Positions 1-7,409 are shown, numbered from the stretch's first letter. The stretch is 18,368 bases of DNA from JAHBVY01 sp964415255 (GCA_964415255.1 CAYQAC010000108.1:1-18368); one strand, 5' to 3'. The notes: a model not told the origin generated them from the letters alone. A program made the numbers and translations.

Positions 1-238
1 CGTCGATCACCACGCGCTGTGGATCCGTCTCACCGCGCCGCGTCGCCACGCGCTGAGCCGCCCACACCCCGAGCCCGGTGACGCCCACCGTCGCCACGAC
101 GTGCAGCGGGAGCGGCAGCCGCCGGAGCAGCAGGTGGAGCGGCAGCGCGCCCAATGAGCCGACGGTGCCGGGCGCCTTGGGGGAGAGCCCACAGCCAAAC
201 CAGGTCGCGATGAGCTCCGCCGCGCGGTCGCTATCCAT
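1..238 (-). CDS. pgpA: Phosphatidylglycerophosphatase A, N-terminal part (truncated by window edge)
   Basis: PgpA removes the phosphate from phosphatidylglycerophosphate to give phosphatidylglycerol at the inner membrane. Reading leftwards from the ATG at 238, the frame gives MDSDRAAELIATWFGCGLSP, then KAPGTVGSLGALPLHLLL, and reaches DPQRVVID at the edge. The family hallmark G-x-SPKAPGTxGSL near the N-terminus and the acidic DPQxVVIDE block are both recognisable; only the first D of the latter's end is inside the window. About 79 codons are present, roughly half of the usual 160-170 residue protein. No Shine-Dalgarno sequence is visible. A GCTAGGGT element lies 9 nt before the start. The gene is divergent from the lipoprotein at 348. 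The longer open frame of 7-264 on the same strand is a different frame and is not this gene. Confidence 0.88.
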   Translation of the reverse strand, partial: MDSDRAAELIATWFGCGLSPKAPGTVGSLGALPLHLLLRRLPLPLHVVATVGVTGLGVWAAQRVATRRGETDPQRVVID

Positions 239-247
239 AGGAGCGGC

Positions 248-253
248 ACCCTA
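248..253 (-). promoter_or_regulatory. Candidate -10 element of pgpA
   Basis: TAGGGT within GCTAGGGT on the minus strand, 9 nt before the pgpA ATG. No convincing -35 box is seen. It matches the window-wide pattern of a -10-like hexamer just upstream of a start codon, which would give a leaderless or nearly leaderless mRNA. Confidence 0.35.
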
Positions 254-309
254 GCACGAACCATCAGGTCCGCTGCTCGGCCTCCTGCTGAGCGCCGGCG
301 CTGAGGTCA

Positions 310-339
310 TGGACGTCGCCGCGCGGCAGGCGCTATGGT
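310..339 (+). promoter_or_regulatory. Candidate promoter of the 348 lipoprotein gene
   Basis: TGGACG (310-315), an 18-nt spacer, then TATGGT (334-339). The hexamer ends 8 nt before the ATG at 348, so transcription would begin at or next to the start codon. The alternative in-frame ATG at 309 lies upstream of this element and would then not be transcribed. Confidence 0.35.
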
Positions 340-347
340 CTCGCGCC

Positions 348-1871
348 ATGAGGATGCGTGGGCTGACGTGGGGTTGGTTGGGGTTTGGCGTGACGCTGCT
401 CGGCGCTTGTCAGCAGGACAAGCCGGATGTCCAGGGGGACCCTGTGACCGCGGCGAGCGATGCGCCGGCAGCGACCACCGCGGCGACCGCAGCGCCCACC
501 GGGAGCGCGCCCACGGAGGAGGCGCGTGAGCCGGCCGAGAGCCCCGCCAGCCTATGCCAGGTGGAGAAGGAGAAGGTGTGGGGGAAATGGGTGACCGAGC
601 GCACGGGCCTCACGGTGACCGAGCTGCCGAACTCGAAGTACGCGGTGGGCGTGGCGTTCAGCAATCGCCCCGCGGTGCTCACCGTCAAGCCGGATGGCGA
701 CGCCACCCTGCAACGGCTTGAGGGCGTGGCGGGCGCCAAGGTGTCCAAAGACCTGACCAGCCAGGTGGGGTCACGCGATTTTCAGCGCGTGACCCCGTTC
801 GTCAGGGACGGCAAGACTGAGGCCTTCGCTGACTATCGCGATCGCTTGAAGGACGGCAATCGGCGCATCGCGTGCGGCCCCGCGACGTCAGATGAGGCGC
901 TGCTCGCGTTCGACGGTGTCCCGGTGATGGATCAGCTTGAGAAGGACAGGAAGGCTGCTGAGAGCGCGGCGCCGGCCAAGAGCGCGGCGCCTGAGCCGAC
1001 GGACGCGGGCGCGGCGGCTGACGATGGCGGCAAGGCGCGGCGGATTGACGCGCGCGCCCTGCGGCGGCTGCGCGGCGCGAGGGACACCGCGCGCCGCCGG
1101 GAGCCCAAGAAGCTGACCGAGGTGCGGGATTGTCGCACCTTCGTCGACCAGCGCCGCGATCGGGTGTGGGCGGTGGGCTCTGAGCTGGTGGGGACGCCCC
1201 AGGGCGACGACTACGAGTGGGAGATGCAGCTATTCGTCAGGCCCCCGAACGGTGGCCGGGTGGCGCTGCACAGCGCCAAGCTGGGGAAGAACCCCAAGAC
1301 GCTGCACACCTTGGAGTCGCCTTCGGCGGCGCGGCTTGGGGACGGCTACGTGCTGGCGGGGCGCTATCAGGGCGGCGCGCTGGTGTGGCAGCTGAACGCC
1401 GACTTCAAGCTCCAGGGCGCGATGCGGCGCTACTCGAAGCACCCCAGCCTGTTCCGCTTCACGCCGGACGGCGCGGAGGTGCGCGCCATCACCTCCCAGC
1501 AGGTGACGAATGACCGCTGGCAGATCGCGAGCCAGCGCCTCAGCTCCGGTTGGGCAGCTAGCCTGCCCATCATCGATTTTGGCGCCGGCTCTCAAGCTGA
1601 GCCCACCTTGGCGCGCGCCGGGAGCCAGCGCTGGCTCAGCTACCACACGGGGGACCGCCGCAAGGCAGGCCTGATGCTGCAGGCGGTGGACGGTGATCTG
1701 AATCCGCAGGGGAACCCGCACACTGTCACCCAGGGCGATCAGCAGATCTACGAGAGCGTGCTGCTCCCCTTAGAGGGCGGCCGGCTGTATCTGGTGGCCA
1801 TGCGCCGCGACAACGCGAGCGCCGCGCCGGAGCTGGTGAGCCAGGTGCTGCGCTGCAAGGCGCCGGGGTGA
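348..1871 (+). CDS. Large lipoprotein of unknown function
   Basis: 507 residues. The ATG at 348 is chosen over the one at 309 because it places a short basic N-terminus (MRMRG) directly before a hydrophobic stretch and a lipobox LLGAC, giving lipid-modified Cys21. The second ATG at 354 is equally compatible. A low-complexity Ala/Thr/Pro linker follows, typical of surface lipoproteins. Two possible domains flank a very basic stretch near residues 230-255 (RRIDARALRRLRGARDTARR). The C-terminal half is rich in beta-strand-like segments (GDGYVLAGRYQGGALVWQL, GGRLYLVAMRR) that could form a propeller-like fold, but I do not recognise a family. It is divergent from pgpA and converges with the membrane protein at 1962. 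The product probably sits on the periplasmic face of the outer or inner membrane. Confidence 0.75.
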   Translation: MRMRGLTWGWLGFGVTLLGACQQDKPDVQGDPVTAASDAPAATTAATAAPTGSAPTEEAREPAESPASLCQVEKEKVWGKWVTERTGLTVTELPNSKYAVGVAFSNRPAVLTVKPDGDATLQRLEGVAGAKVSKDLTSQVGSRDFQRVTPFVRDGKTEAFADYRDRLKDGNRRIACGPATSDEALLAFDGVPVMDQLEKDRKAAESAAPAKSAAPEPTDAGAAADDGGKARRIDARALRRLRGARDTARRREPKKLTEVRDCRTFVDQRRDRVWAVGSELVGTPQGDDYEWEMQLFVRPPNGGRVALHSAKLGKNPKTLHTLESPSAARLGDGYVLAGRYQGGALVWQLNADFKLQGAMRRYSKHPSLFRFTPDGAEVRAITSQQVTNDRWQIASQRLSSGWAASLPIIDFGAGSQAEPTLARAGSQRWLSYHTGDRRKAGLMLQAVDGDLNPQGNPHTVTQGDQQIYESVLLPLEGGRLYLVAMRRDNASAAPELVSQVLRCKAPG

Positions 1872-1961
1872 AGAGCAGCTAGACTGACGAGGAGGGCGGC
1901 CGCGTTGGCTCCTGCGCGCGGCTGACCACGCAGCGAAAACGTCAGCTCACCAGACTAGACG

Positions 1962-2651
1962 CTACTCGACCTTGCAGCGCTCAGCCACGGCGACCGGCAC
2001 GCCGCCCTTGGTGTGATCCCCATCGGGGTCTAGCCACGGGCCGGCGGTGTCCCAGCGCACCTTCACGCTCTTGGCGGCGCCGACGAACTTGAGCTCGCAG
2101 TCGATGACGAAGCGCGCCAGGCGATCGCGTGGGCGGCTGTGCGGCGGCTCCTCGTGTAGGCGCATGGCGACGTGAGGCTCCGCCCACAGCCCGCCGATGA
2201 GCAGCAGCTCGCCGTTCACGGTGCGGTAGGGCTGGAGCAGCGTGCGGCCATTGTCGTCGAGCGCGCCGGAGAGGCCGCTCCAGGCCTTGTTGGGCTCGTT
2301 GAAGCCGCAGTGGTAGCCCTCCAAGGACTCCTCTGAAGCGCACCACAGGCTGCCAACATCCGCCGTCACCAAGGTGATGCGTACGGGCAACGTCTTGCCG
2401 AGGCCCCACTCAGCGGCGGGGGTGGTGGGGGCGTCCCGCTGCGGCGGGTTCGCCTCGAACACCTGGCGCACGATGGAGTAGAGGACGTCCGCGAAGCCCT
2501 TCCCGACGGGGCTGCCGTTCACGACGATCAACAGCATCACGCCGAGGCCGAGCACCCACTTGAAGACGGGGCCTCCGAGCGGATCGAGCTCAGCGGGCTC
2601 CTCGGCGCGTGCGGCGGGCTTCCTGGCTCTCTTGGCGGTGGCGGCGGACAT
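1962..2651 (-). CDS. Single-pass membrane protein of unknown function
   Basis: 229 residues when started at the ATG at 2651 (MSAATAKRARK). The open frame continues upstream to 2750, but a promoter-like TTGGGA-N17-TATGAC sits just before 2651 and the upstream part looks like non-coding frame. A basic, Ala-rich cytoplasmic N-terminus (about 30 residues) is followed by one hydrophobic segment (VFKWVLGLGVMLLIVV, about residues 30-46). A presumably periplasmic domain follows, with several cysteines (SLWCASEE, GYHCGFNE, VIDCELKF, ERCKVE) that could form disulfides. I do not recognise the family. The gene is divergent from the polytopic protein at 2788. Confidence 0.7.
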   Translation of the reverse strand: MSAATAKRARKPAARAEEPAELDPLGGPVFKWVLGLGVMLLIVVNGSPVGKGFADVLYSIVRQVFEANPPQRDAPTTPAAEWGLGKTLPVRITLVTADVGSLWCASEESLEGYHCGFNEPNKAWSGLSGALDDNGRTLLQPYRTVNGELLLIGGLWAEPHVAMRLHEEPPHSRPRDRLARFVIDCELKFVGAAKSVKVRWDTAGPWLDPDGDHTKGGVPVAVAERCKVE

Positions 2652-2660
2652 CGGAGGCTC

Positions 2661-2689
2661 GTCATAACCGAAGCCGCGGCGGATCCCAA
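2661..2689 (-). promoter_or_regulatory. Promoter of the 2651 membrane-protein gene
   Basis: On the minus strand TTGGGA (2689-2684), a 17-nt spacer, then TATGAC (2666-2661), ending 9 nt before the ATG at 2651. Spacing and hexamers fit a housekeeping sigma-70 promoter; the predicted transcript has almost no leader. Confidence 0.5.
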
Positions 2690-2752
2690 CGGGGCTTTTC
2701 CAACGCGAGCCGGCGCTGCCGGCCAGGCCGCGCCAGCGCGGGGGCGCCACGG

Positions 2753-2781
2753 TTGCGCCGGGTGCTCAGCGGCCGTATGAG
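2753..2781 (+). promoter_or_regulatory. Promoter of the 2788 membrane-protein gene
   Basis: TTGCGC (2753-2758), a 17-nt spacer, TATGAG (2776-2781), then 6 nt to a GTG at 2788. The predicted transcription start coincides with the GTG, which supports a leaderless mRNA and decides the start of a gene that has no Shine-Dalgarno sequence. Confidence 0.5.
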
Positions 2782-2787
2782 CCAGCG

Positions 2788-3696
2788 GTGGCTCAGGTAG
2801 GTGAGGCTCACTCGGGGCCACTGCACGGCGCTGGCGGCGGGCCCGGTGTGGAGCCGCTCGGGGCGGGGGAGCCAGGGGGTGAGGCCTCAGGCGCTCAGGG
2901 GTCGCTCGTTCGCTACGTGCTGCGGGGCTACACCCTGAAGAGCCTGATCGCCCTGTCGCTGCTGGTGGGGGTGGGGAGCAGCGTGGGCTACAGCTGGAGC
3001 GATCTGGTGGACCAAAATGGGGTCGACGCGCTCCTGCTTGGCACCTGGCTGTGGATGGCGGCGATGTGGTGCTGGCGGGTGACGCCGCGCTGGGATCTGC
3101 TGCTATTGGGCACGGGGCTCGCCGGCGGCGGCGTGATCGAGTGGTGGGGGACTAACACCGGGCTGTGGACCTACTTCACGAGGGAGCGCCCGCCGCTGTG
3201 GATCCTCCCGGCGTGGCCGATCGCCGCGGTGAGCATCGACCGCATGGGGCTCTTCTATGCCGCGGCGCTTGAGCGCATCGAGCGCCGCACGGGGCCGGTG
3301 CCTGAGCGCGCGTTCCGCGTGGCGTATTGGTTCCTGATCCCGAGCTTCGTCGTCGGGATGACTTACTTCTTGTGGCCGTCGCTCGGAGAGCCCGCCTCCT
3401 GGGTGGTGATGGGCATCATGGTCGCCACCGCCTTCACGCCGCGTGACACCCGCGCCGACGTGCTGCTGTTCCTGGCGGGCTCGAGCCTGGGGGTGTTCCT
3501 TGAGTACTGGGGCACCAGCCGCCAGTGCTGGACCTATTACACGCACCAGGTGCCGCCGCCCATCGCCGTGTTCGCCCACGGTTTTGCGGCGCTGGCCTTC
3601 AACCGTGTGGCGATGGCGATCGCGTCGCGGCTCAGCTTGCCCACGCCGCACGCCCCGAAGCCAGCTGCACGCGCCCCCTCACTGAGCGCCACCTAA
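2788..3696 (+). CDS. Polytopic membrane protein with internal duplication
   Basis: 302 residues from a GTG at 2788. The first 40 residues are Gly/Ala-rich and soluble; about seven or eight hydrophobic segments follow. Two halves repeat each other. Residues 103-152 contain EWWGTNTGLWTYFT, PP, and end in IDR; residues 224-273 contain EYWGTSRQCWTYYT, PP, and end in FNR. Each is preceded by TPR and a D-led hydrophobic stretch. An acidic residue inside a membrane segment followed by G-T and W-T-Y is reminiscent of carotenoid-pathway membrane proteins (DUF422/lycopene-cyclase type), but the likeness is loose and I do not assign that function. The C-terminal tail is Pro/Ala-rich. The gene converges with the SGNH lipoprotein, 42 bp away. 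The start is uncertain: the first ATG is only at residue 90. Confidence 0.72.
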   Translation: MAQVGEAHSGPLHGAGGGPGVEPLGAGEPGGEASGAQGSLVRYVLRGYTLKSLIALSLLVGVGSSVGYSWSDLVDQNGVDALLLGTWLWMAAMWCWRVTPRWDLLLLGTGLAGGGVIEWWGTNTGLWTYFTRERPPLWILPAWPIAAVSIDRMGLFYAAALERIERRTGPVPERAFRVAYWFLIPSFVVGMTYFLWPSLGEPASWVVMGIMVATAFTPRDTRADVLLFLAGSSLGVFLEYWGTSRQCWTYYTHQVPPPIAVFAHGFAALAFNRVAMAIASRLSLPTPHAPKPAARAPSLSAT

Positions 3697-3701
3697 CTGC
3701 G

Positions 3702-3720
3702 CCGCGCGCGCTGAGCGCGG
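3702..3720. terminator. GC hairpin between convergent genes
   Basis: CCGCGC (3702-3707) pairs with GCGCGG (3715-3720) in the 42-bp gap between the stop codons of the convergent genes ending at 3696 and 3739. There is no T run, so a role as a bidirectional terminator is only plausible. Confidence 0.3.
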
Positions 3721-3738
3721 AACGTCAGGTGATGTGGC

Positions 3739-4665
3739 TCACTCGCAGCCTGAGAACACCGCCGACACGAGCGTCTCCGCCAGCCGCGCGTGCCCCGCTT
3801 TGCCGAAGTGGAGGCCGTCTTTGAACGGCACGGTGAGCTCCTCACACAGCCGCTCAGGATCCCCGCAGCTCAGCAGGACACCGGTGTCAACCACGGCGCT
3901 CACCTGACCCTCCGAGAACGCCTGGTGGATGAAGCGGTTCACCTCACGCGTGGCCTCGGCGCGGCGCGGGTTGTACCAGCGCGTGAAGCCCGCCCAGGGC
4001 GCGATGGTGAGGGCCACCACGCGCGCGCCGCGCGCCCGCGCCTCACGGTACATCTCGCTAAGGTCCGCGGTGATCTTCTCGGGGGTGCGCTTGGCGGTCT
4101 CGTCGCTGTACACGTCGTTGACGCCCCCAAAGACGATGACATGGGTGTAGCTGGGGCGCCCCGGCGCGAACACCTCATTCACGAAGCGCCGCCGCATTTG
4201 GTTCACCATGTTGCCGCCGACGCCATAGTTGTCGAAGCGGCTCTTGGGGCACGCCGCGCGCAGCGCGGCGACGTACGTCTGCCGGTAGGAGCGCTCATCC
4301 GTGAGGGAGTCCCCGACGGCGGCCACGGTGTACACCTGAGGTGTCTTGGGCGGCTCCACGCTGGAGTAGGCGGCGCGGGCACCGGTTTGGCCGGAGCGGT
4401 CAGTTGAGCTGCCTACGCCGCTACCAGCGCTACCAGCGCTACCAGAGCTGCCGTCCGCCGCGGCGTGCGGCTCGCGCTTGGCCGCTCCATCCGGCTGTTC
4501 GCTGCGCGGCGCCCCCTCAGCGAGCGGCGCGAGCGCCTCAGCGCTCTCAGTCGTAGGTGAGCCTGACTTTGGGGGAGCCTGACCGCTGCTCGCCATGCAT
4601 GAGGCGACGACGCCCGCCGCCGCGAGCCCCGCGAGCGCGAGGTAGCTCCCGAGGCGAGCGTTCAT
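3739..4665 (-). CDS. SGNH/GDSL-hydrolase lipoprotein
   Basis: 308 residues from the ATG at 4665. A signal segment ends in the lipobox VVASC (Cys23), so the product is predicted to be membrane-anchored. A long Ser/Gly/Ala/Pro linker (about residues 24-110) precedes the catalytic domain. Block I is GDSLTDE (nucleophile Ser120), block II YGVGGN (Asn152 region), block III FGGVND (Asn183) and block V DGLHFGKAGH (Asp284, His286). All four SGNH catalytic elements are present, so it should be an active esterase, lipase or carbohydrate O-deacetylase; the substrate cannot be read from sequence. The start is supported by GGGGGAG just upstream. The hydrolase lies downstream of the small lipoprotein at 4763, on the same strand, with a 97-bp gap. 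Confidence 0.88.
   Translation of the reverse strand: MNARLGSYLALAGLAAAGVVASCMASSGQAPPKSGSPTTESAEALAPLAEGAPRSEQPDGAAKREPHAAADGSSGSAGSAGSGVGSSTDRSGQTGARAAYSSVEPPKTPQVYTVAAVGDSLTDERSYRQTYVAALRAACPKSRFDNYGVGGNMVNQMRRRFVNEVFAPGRPSYTHVIVFGGVNDVYSDETAKRTPEKITADLSEMYREARARGARVVALTIAPWAGFTRWYNPRRAEATREVNRFIHQAFSEGQVSAVVDTGVLLSCGDPERLCEELTVPFKDGLHFGKAGHARLAETLVSAVFSGCE
4420..4446. repeat. Three tandem 9-bp units in the SGNH linker
   Basis: GCTACCAGC at 4420-4428 and 4429-4437, followed by GCTACCAGA at 4438-4446. On the minus strand the units encode the SGSAGSAGSG part of the lipoprotein linker. Being a multiple of three, copy changes would alter linker length without a frameshift. Confidence 0.7.
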
Positions 4666-4762
4666 CTGCTCCCCCGAGGCGGCGCCGTCATCGCTTCGCT
4701 CCAAGCCACGCCATCATCCCCACTAGGTAGTCAGCTTCATTGCCAGATTTGAGCGGCGCGCA

Positions 4763-5194
4763 TCAGTCAGGGCAACTAACGGGTGTCTCCCCGGCGCAGC
4801 CCGCGCAGTCGCGCACCAGCGCGCAGGTGCCGTCAGGCTTCCTGATGAGGCGCCGCGCGGAGACCTCGGGGCCGTCGCTCGGCTCCGCGCGGTCGCGCGG
4901 CGGCGGGCCTTGCGGCAGCGGCGGCGGGCCCTGAGGCTTGGGCGGGAAGGGCCTCGGCGCCTCGGAGTCGGGCGGCGGCGCCTCGGGCTGGCTGGTGGGT
5001 GGCTCCGCGGGCTCTGCCGCGTCCACCGGGGGCGCGGCGGGGGTGTCCTCGGGCGCCGCCGGGGGGGGCGCGTTCGCGCGCGGCGCACCGCAGGCGACCA
5101 GCGCGCACCCAAGCGCACTGGTGAGCAAGAGGGAGCGCCAGGGGGCGGGCGCTGCCCGTGACGGGGTGCGCGCGTGACTTGCGTCGAGCCGCAT
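4763..5194 (-). CDS. Small proline-rich lipoprotein
   Basis: 143 residues from the ATG at 5194. A basic N-terminus and hydrophobic core (LLLTSALGCALVAC) end in a lipobox with Cys35. The middle 75 residues are almost only Pro, Ala, Glu and Asp. A short conserved-looking tail carries four cysteines in TCALVRDCAGCAGETPVSCP, possibly two disulfides. No enzymatic domain is visible. The Pro-rich section suggests an extended spacer that presents the Cys-rich tail away from the membrane. It precedes the SGNH lipoprotein on the same strand and may be co-transcribed with it. Function unknown. Confidence 0.65.
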   Translation of the reverse strand: MRLDASHARTPSRAAPAPWRSLLLTSALGCALVACGAPRANAPPPAAPEDTPAAPPVDAAEPAEPPTSQPEAPPPDSEAPRPFPPKPQGPPPLPQGPPPRDRAEPSDGPEVSARRLIRKPDGTCALVRDCAGCAGETPVSCPD

Positions 5195-5201
5195 GCCGGG
5201 G

Positions 5202-5207
5202 ACTCTA
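5202..5207 (-). promoter_or_regulatory. Candidate -10 element of the small lipoprotein gene
   Basis: TAGAGT on the minus strand, 7 nt before the ATG at 5194 and followed by CCCC, as in the TAGAGTCCC before the gene starting at 11419. No clear -35 box. Confidence 0.4.
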
Positions 5208-5252
5208 GAGCCCCGAGCCGTTTGCCGCCAGACGGACCAGGAAAAGCGACCC

Positions 5253-5303
5253 CAGGTGGTGCGCTAGCCCTCGCCCCACCTGNNNNNNNNNNTAGCGCAC
5301 CAC
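5253..5303. other. Scaffold gap flanked by inverted repeats
   Basis: Ten N occupy 5283-5292. GTGGTGCGCTA (5256-5266) and TAGCGCACCAC (5293-5303) are exact reverse complements on the two sides. A second pair, CAGGTGG (5253-5259) and CCACCTG (5276-5282), abuts the left edge of the gap. Real missing length is unknown. The rest of 5195-5444 holds no gene that I can support. Confidence 0.85.
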
Positions 5304-5356
5304 ACAGCGGCTCCTGGTGACTGCGTCACCGTGCGTGGCCGCCCCGGCTGTACCAA

Positions 5357-5371
5357 CCCCCCCCAAAAAAA
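5357..5371 (+). repeat. C8A7 homopolymer run upstream of the MFS gene
   Basis: Eight C followed by seven A, 73 nt before the ATG at 5445. It lies upstream of the candidate -10 element, so length changes would affect DNA spacing rather than reading frame. Confidence 0.8.
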
Positions 5372-5432
5372 CACCCGGCGCTTGAGTCAGCTCCTGCGAC
5401 AGCCTGGAAGCGGTGCGCGGCACGAGGTTTGC

Positions 5433-5438
5433 TATAGC
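5433..5438 (+). promoter_or_regulatory. Candidate -10 element of the MFS gene
   Basis: TATAGC inside GCTATAGC, 6 nt before the ATG at 5445. No TTG-type -35 box at the right distance. A transcript from here would start at or next to the ATG. Confidence 0.42.
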
Positions 5439-5444
5439 TCATCC

Positions 5445-6659
5445 ATGCCGCCCCGCGCTCGCTCCCTCGCGCTGCTCATCTTCTTTCAGATGTTGCCGGC
5501 GACGCTGGTGGTGCCCGCCATCCGCCCGCTGTTCGCGGCGTTTCATGGTGGGAATGAGGGCGCGATGCACGCCTTCAGCGGCGTGAACATGCTGGGCGCG
5601 GCGCTGGTGGCGCCGATCGTGGGCGCGCTGATGGACCGCGGCTTCAGCTCGCGGCGCATCTTGCTGGTGCTGGCCGTATGCGACGGCCTGTTGCTCGCTG
5701 CCGTCTCTTTACCGCTCCCCACCACGCAGGTGCTGATTTTGCGCGCGCTGGAGGGCGGCGCGCACGTGGGCGCGGCGACCGTGCTGATGGCGGAGATGGC
5801 GCAGCTCGGTCGCGAGACGGGGCGCCAGCGGCTGATGGGCCTCGCTGGCGCCGGCATCATCTTCGCCATCGCGCTCGGGAGCGCGGTGGGCGCGCTGCTG
5901 CTCAAGTTGGATTCGCGCGCGCCGCTCTGGTTCGGTGCGCTGCTCGCGTTCGGGGTCGCGGCGGTGAGCGCGAAGAGCGCGCCACGGGTGGTCAAGCGCG
6001 AGCGCGTGGCGCTGGTGGTGGGGCAGCTGCTCGAGCGGCGTGAGTTCTTGGTGCCGGTGGGCGCCGCCTTCATCGCGCGCTTCACGGTGGGCTGCTTGAT
6101 CGTGACGTTTGCGCTCTTCTCGCACCGCGTGCACCAGCTGAGCGACACCCACATCGGGCTCTTGTTCAGCATCCTGACCTTGACGTTCGCCTTCGCGATG
6201 TATCCCGCCGCGCGCCTCTCGGAGCGCGTGGCGCCGGCGCGCCTGCTCGGAGGCGCGGGGGCGGTGTACGCCGTGGCGCTGCTCACCTTGGCTTACGCCC
6301 CGCGGCCGCTGCTCGCGCTGTGGATGTTCGTGGCGGGGCTCACCTCCGCGCTCTTGTTCTCCACCATCCTCGGCTACGCCGCCGCCTCGCGCGAGGCGCT
6401 GCAGGGCACGGCGATGGCGTGGGTGAACGCCGCGGGCAGCCTGGGGATGCTGCTCGGCCCCATCACTGCCGGGGTGGTCTCCACCTGGCTTAAAGATCCG
6501 GAGGACCTCGCCCGGGGTTACCGCGCGGTGTTCACCCTGGCGGGGATGAGCCTTGTTATTTGGCTGGTGCTCAGCGCGCGCTGGCTCCACCACATGGGTC
6601 GGGAGGAGACGCGCGCCTTGGCGGAGAAGCCGCCTGCGGATGGTCGCGCCGCTGCGTGA
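5445..6659 (+). CDS. Major facilitator superfamily (MFS) transporter
   Basis: 404 residues from the ATG at 5445; the frame is open further upstream but lacks transporter sequence there. About 12 hydrophobic segments span the chain. The loop after the second segment reads GALMDRGFSSRRIL, matching MFS motif A (G-x-L-x-D-R-x-G-x-R-x-x-L), and a weaker counterpart in the second half is YPAARLSERVAPARLL. The size and layout suit a drug:H+ antiporter-like (DHA1) exporter, but the substrate cannot be inferred. The last codons overlap the possible start of the phosphatidyltransferase gene at 6640, so the two are likely co-transcribed. Confidence 0.85.
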   Translation: MPPRARSLALLIFFQMLPATLVVPAIRPLFAAFHGGNEGAMHAFSGVNMLGAALVAPIVGALMDRGFSSRRILLVLAVCDGLLLAAVSLPLPTTQVLILRALEGGAHVGAATVLMAEMAQLGRETGRQRLMGLAGAGIIFAIALGSAVGALLLKLDSRAPLWFGALLAFGVAAVSAKSAPRVVKRERVALVVGQLLERREFLVPVGAAFIARFTVGCLIVTFALFSHRVHQLSDTHIGLLFSILTLTFAFAMYPAARLSERVAPARLLGGAGAVYAVALLTLAYAPRPLLALWMFVAGLTSALLFSTILGYAAASREALQGTAMAWVNAAGSLGMLLGPITAGVVSTWLKDPEDLARGYRAVFTLAGMSLVIWLVLSARWLHHMGREETRALAEKPPADGRAAA

Positions 6660-7383
6660 GGTGGTAGAACCCGCCGTGATGCCCAGCGTGGTGGAGATCT
6701 ATCAGCGCACGAAGAAGCTGCCAGACCTCCCATGGAACCGCCTAGTGTGTCGGCCGCTCGCGGCCGTCGTGGTGCGCGGCTTGATCGCCACGCGCGTCAC
6801 CCCAAACCAAATCACGCTGCTCGCCTTCGCGTTGGCGGCGGTGGCTGCGGCGCTGCTCGCCGCCTGGCCCGGCACCTGGGGGCTCGTCGTCGGCGTGCTG
6901 CTGTACGAGCTGAGCTACGTGCTCGACTGCGCCGACGGGATGCTCGCGCGCTGGCGCGGCATCGCGTCTAAGTCAGGTCACCTGCTTGATTTCCTGATGG
7001 ATGAGCTCAAGGCGCTGCTCATCCTGGGCGCGGTGAGCGTGCGCCTGCACCTCGAGACGGGCTCCACCGTGCCCCTGTTGCTCGGGGTAGGCGGCCTCGT
7101 GGTGCTCGCGACGGGCGTCTCCATCACCACCTTCCAACGGCGCGAGGAGATCGCCGGGCCACCCGCACCGAGCGCCGCGCCTATTCGTCAGCCGCCATTA
7201 CTAGTGCGCCTCCCGCTCGCCGTCGCCAAGCTGCTGGTCCACTACCCGTCCTACATTTGGCTCGCCGCGGTGACCGGCCGCGTCGAGATCTACTTCTACC
7301 CTTACCTCGCGGTGAACGCGCTCTATGCCCTGAAGTCGCTCGCCTGGATCGCGCTCCGCTTCGGGCGCTTCGAGCGCGCGTAG
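6640..7383 (+). CDS. CDP-alcohol phosphatidyltransferase family protein
   Basis: This integral membrane enzyme family transfers a phosphatidyl or similar group from a CDP-linked donor to an alcohol. The full signature D-x2-D-G-x2-A-R-x8-G-x3-D-x3-D is present, with Asp96, Asp99, Gly100, Ala103, Arg104, Gly113, Asp117 and Asp121, so the metal-binding catalytic site is intact. About six membrane segments are visible. The start is ambiguous. ATG 6640 has GGAGAAG 10 nt upstream and overlaps the MFS gene by 20 bp. ATG 6679 (MPSVVEIYQ) is closer to the start of family similarity. The acceptor alcohol (glycerol phosphate, inositol phosphate or serine) cannot be decided from sequence. Length 247 or 234 residues. 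Confidence 0.85.
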   Translation: MVAPLREVVEPAVMPSVVEIYQRTKKLPDLPWNRLVCRPLAAVVVRGLIATRVTPNQITLLAFALAAVAAALLAAWPGTWGLVVGVLLYELSYVLDCADGMLARWRGIASKSGHLLDFLMDELKALLILGAVSVRLHLETGSTVPLLLGVGGLVVLATGVSITTFQRREEIAGPPAPSAAPIRQPPLLVRLPLAVAKLLVHYPSYIWLAAVTGRVEIYFYPYLAVNALYALKSLAWIALRFGRFERA

Positions 7384-7392
7384 CGGAAAGGT

Positions 7393-7409
7393 GGCGCTTT
7401 GAGCGCGCC
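7393..7409 (+). terminator. Weak hairpin after the phosphatidyltransferase gene
   Basis: GGCGC (7393-7397) and GCGCC (7405-7409) form a short stem ten bases after the stop codon. No T run follows. Confidence 0.22.

Noticed and set aside
309..347. ATG at 309 as start of the large lipoprotein
   Set aside because: It would put 13 extra residues before the signal segment and lies upstream of the likely -10 element; 348 gives a normal lipoprotein signal.
1872..1961. Terminator between the convergent genes ending at 1871 and 1962
   Set aside because: GCTGAC and GTCAGC occur near an AAAA run, but the A run lies in the loop rather than after a stem, so no convincing terminator can be drawn on either strand.
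4420..4446. Tandem 9-bp repeats as a CRISPR-like array
   Set aside because: There are no spacers and the units are codon-sized; they encode a Ser/Gly/Ala linker.
5256..5303. Inverted repeats around the gap as ends of an insertion sequence
   Set aside because: No transposase coding sequence is visible, the repeats are short and the missing length is unknown.
5709..6593. Open frame of 294 codons antisense to the MFS transporter
   Set aside because: Its composition (Arg, His, Gln, Glu) is that of a complementary-frame artefact, while the plus strand encodes a complete transporter.
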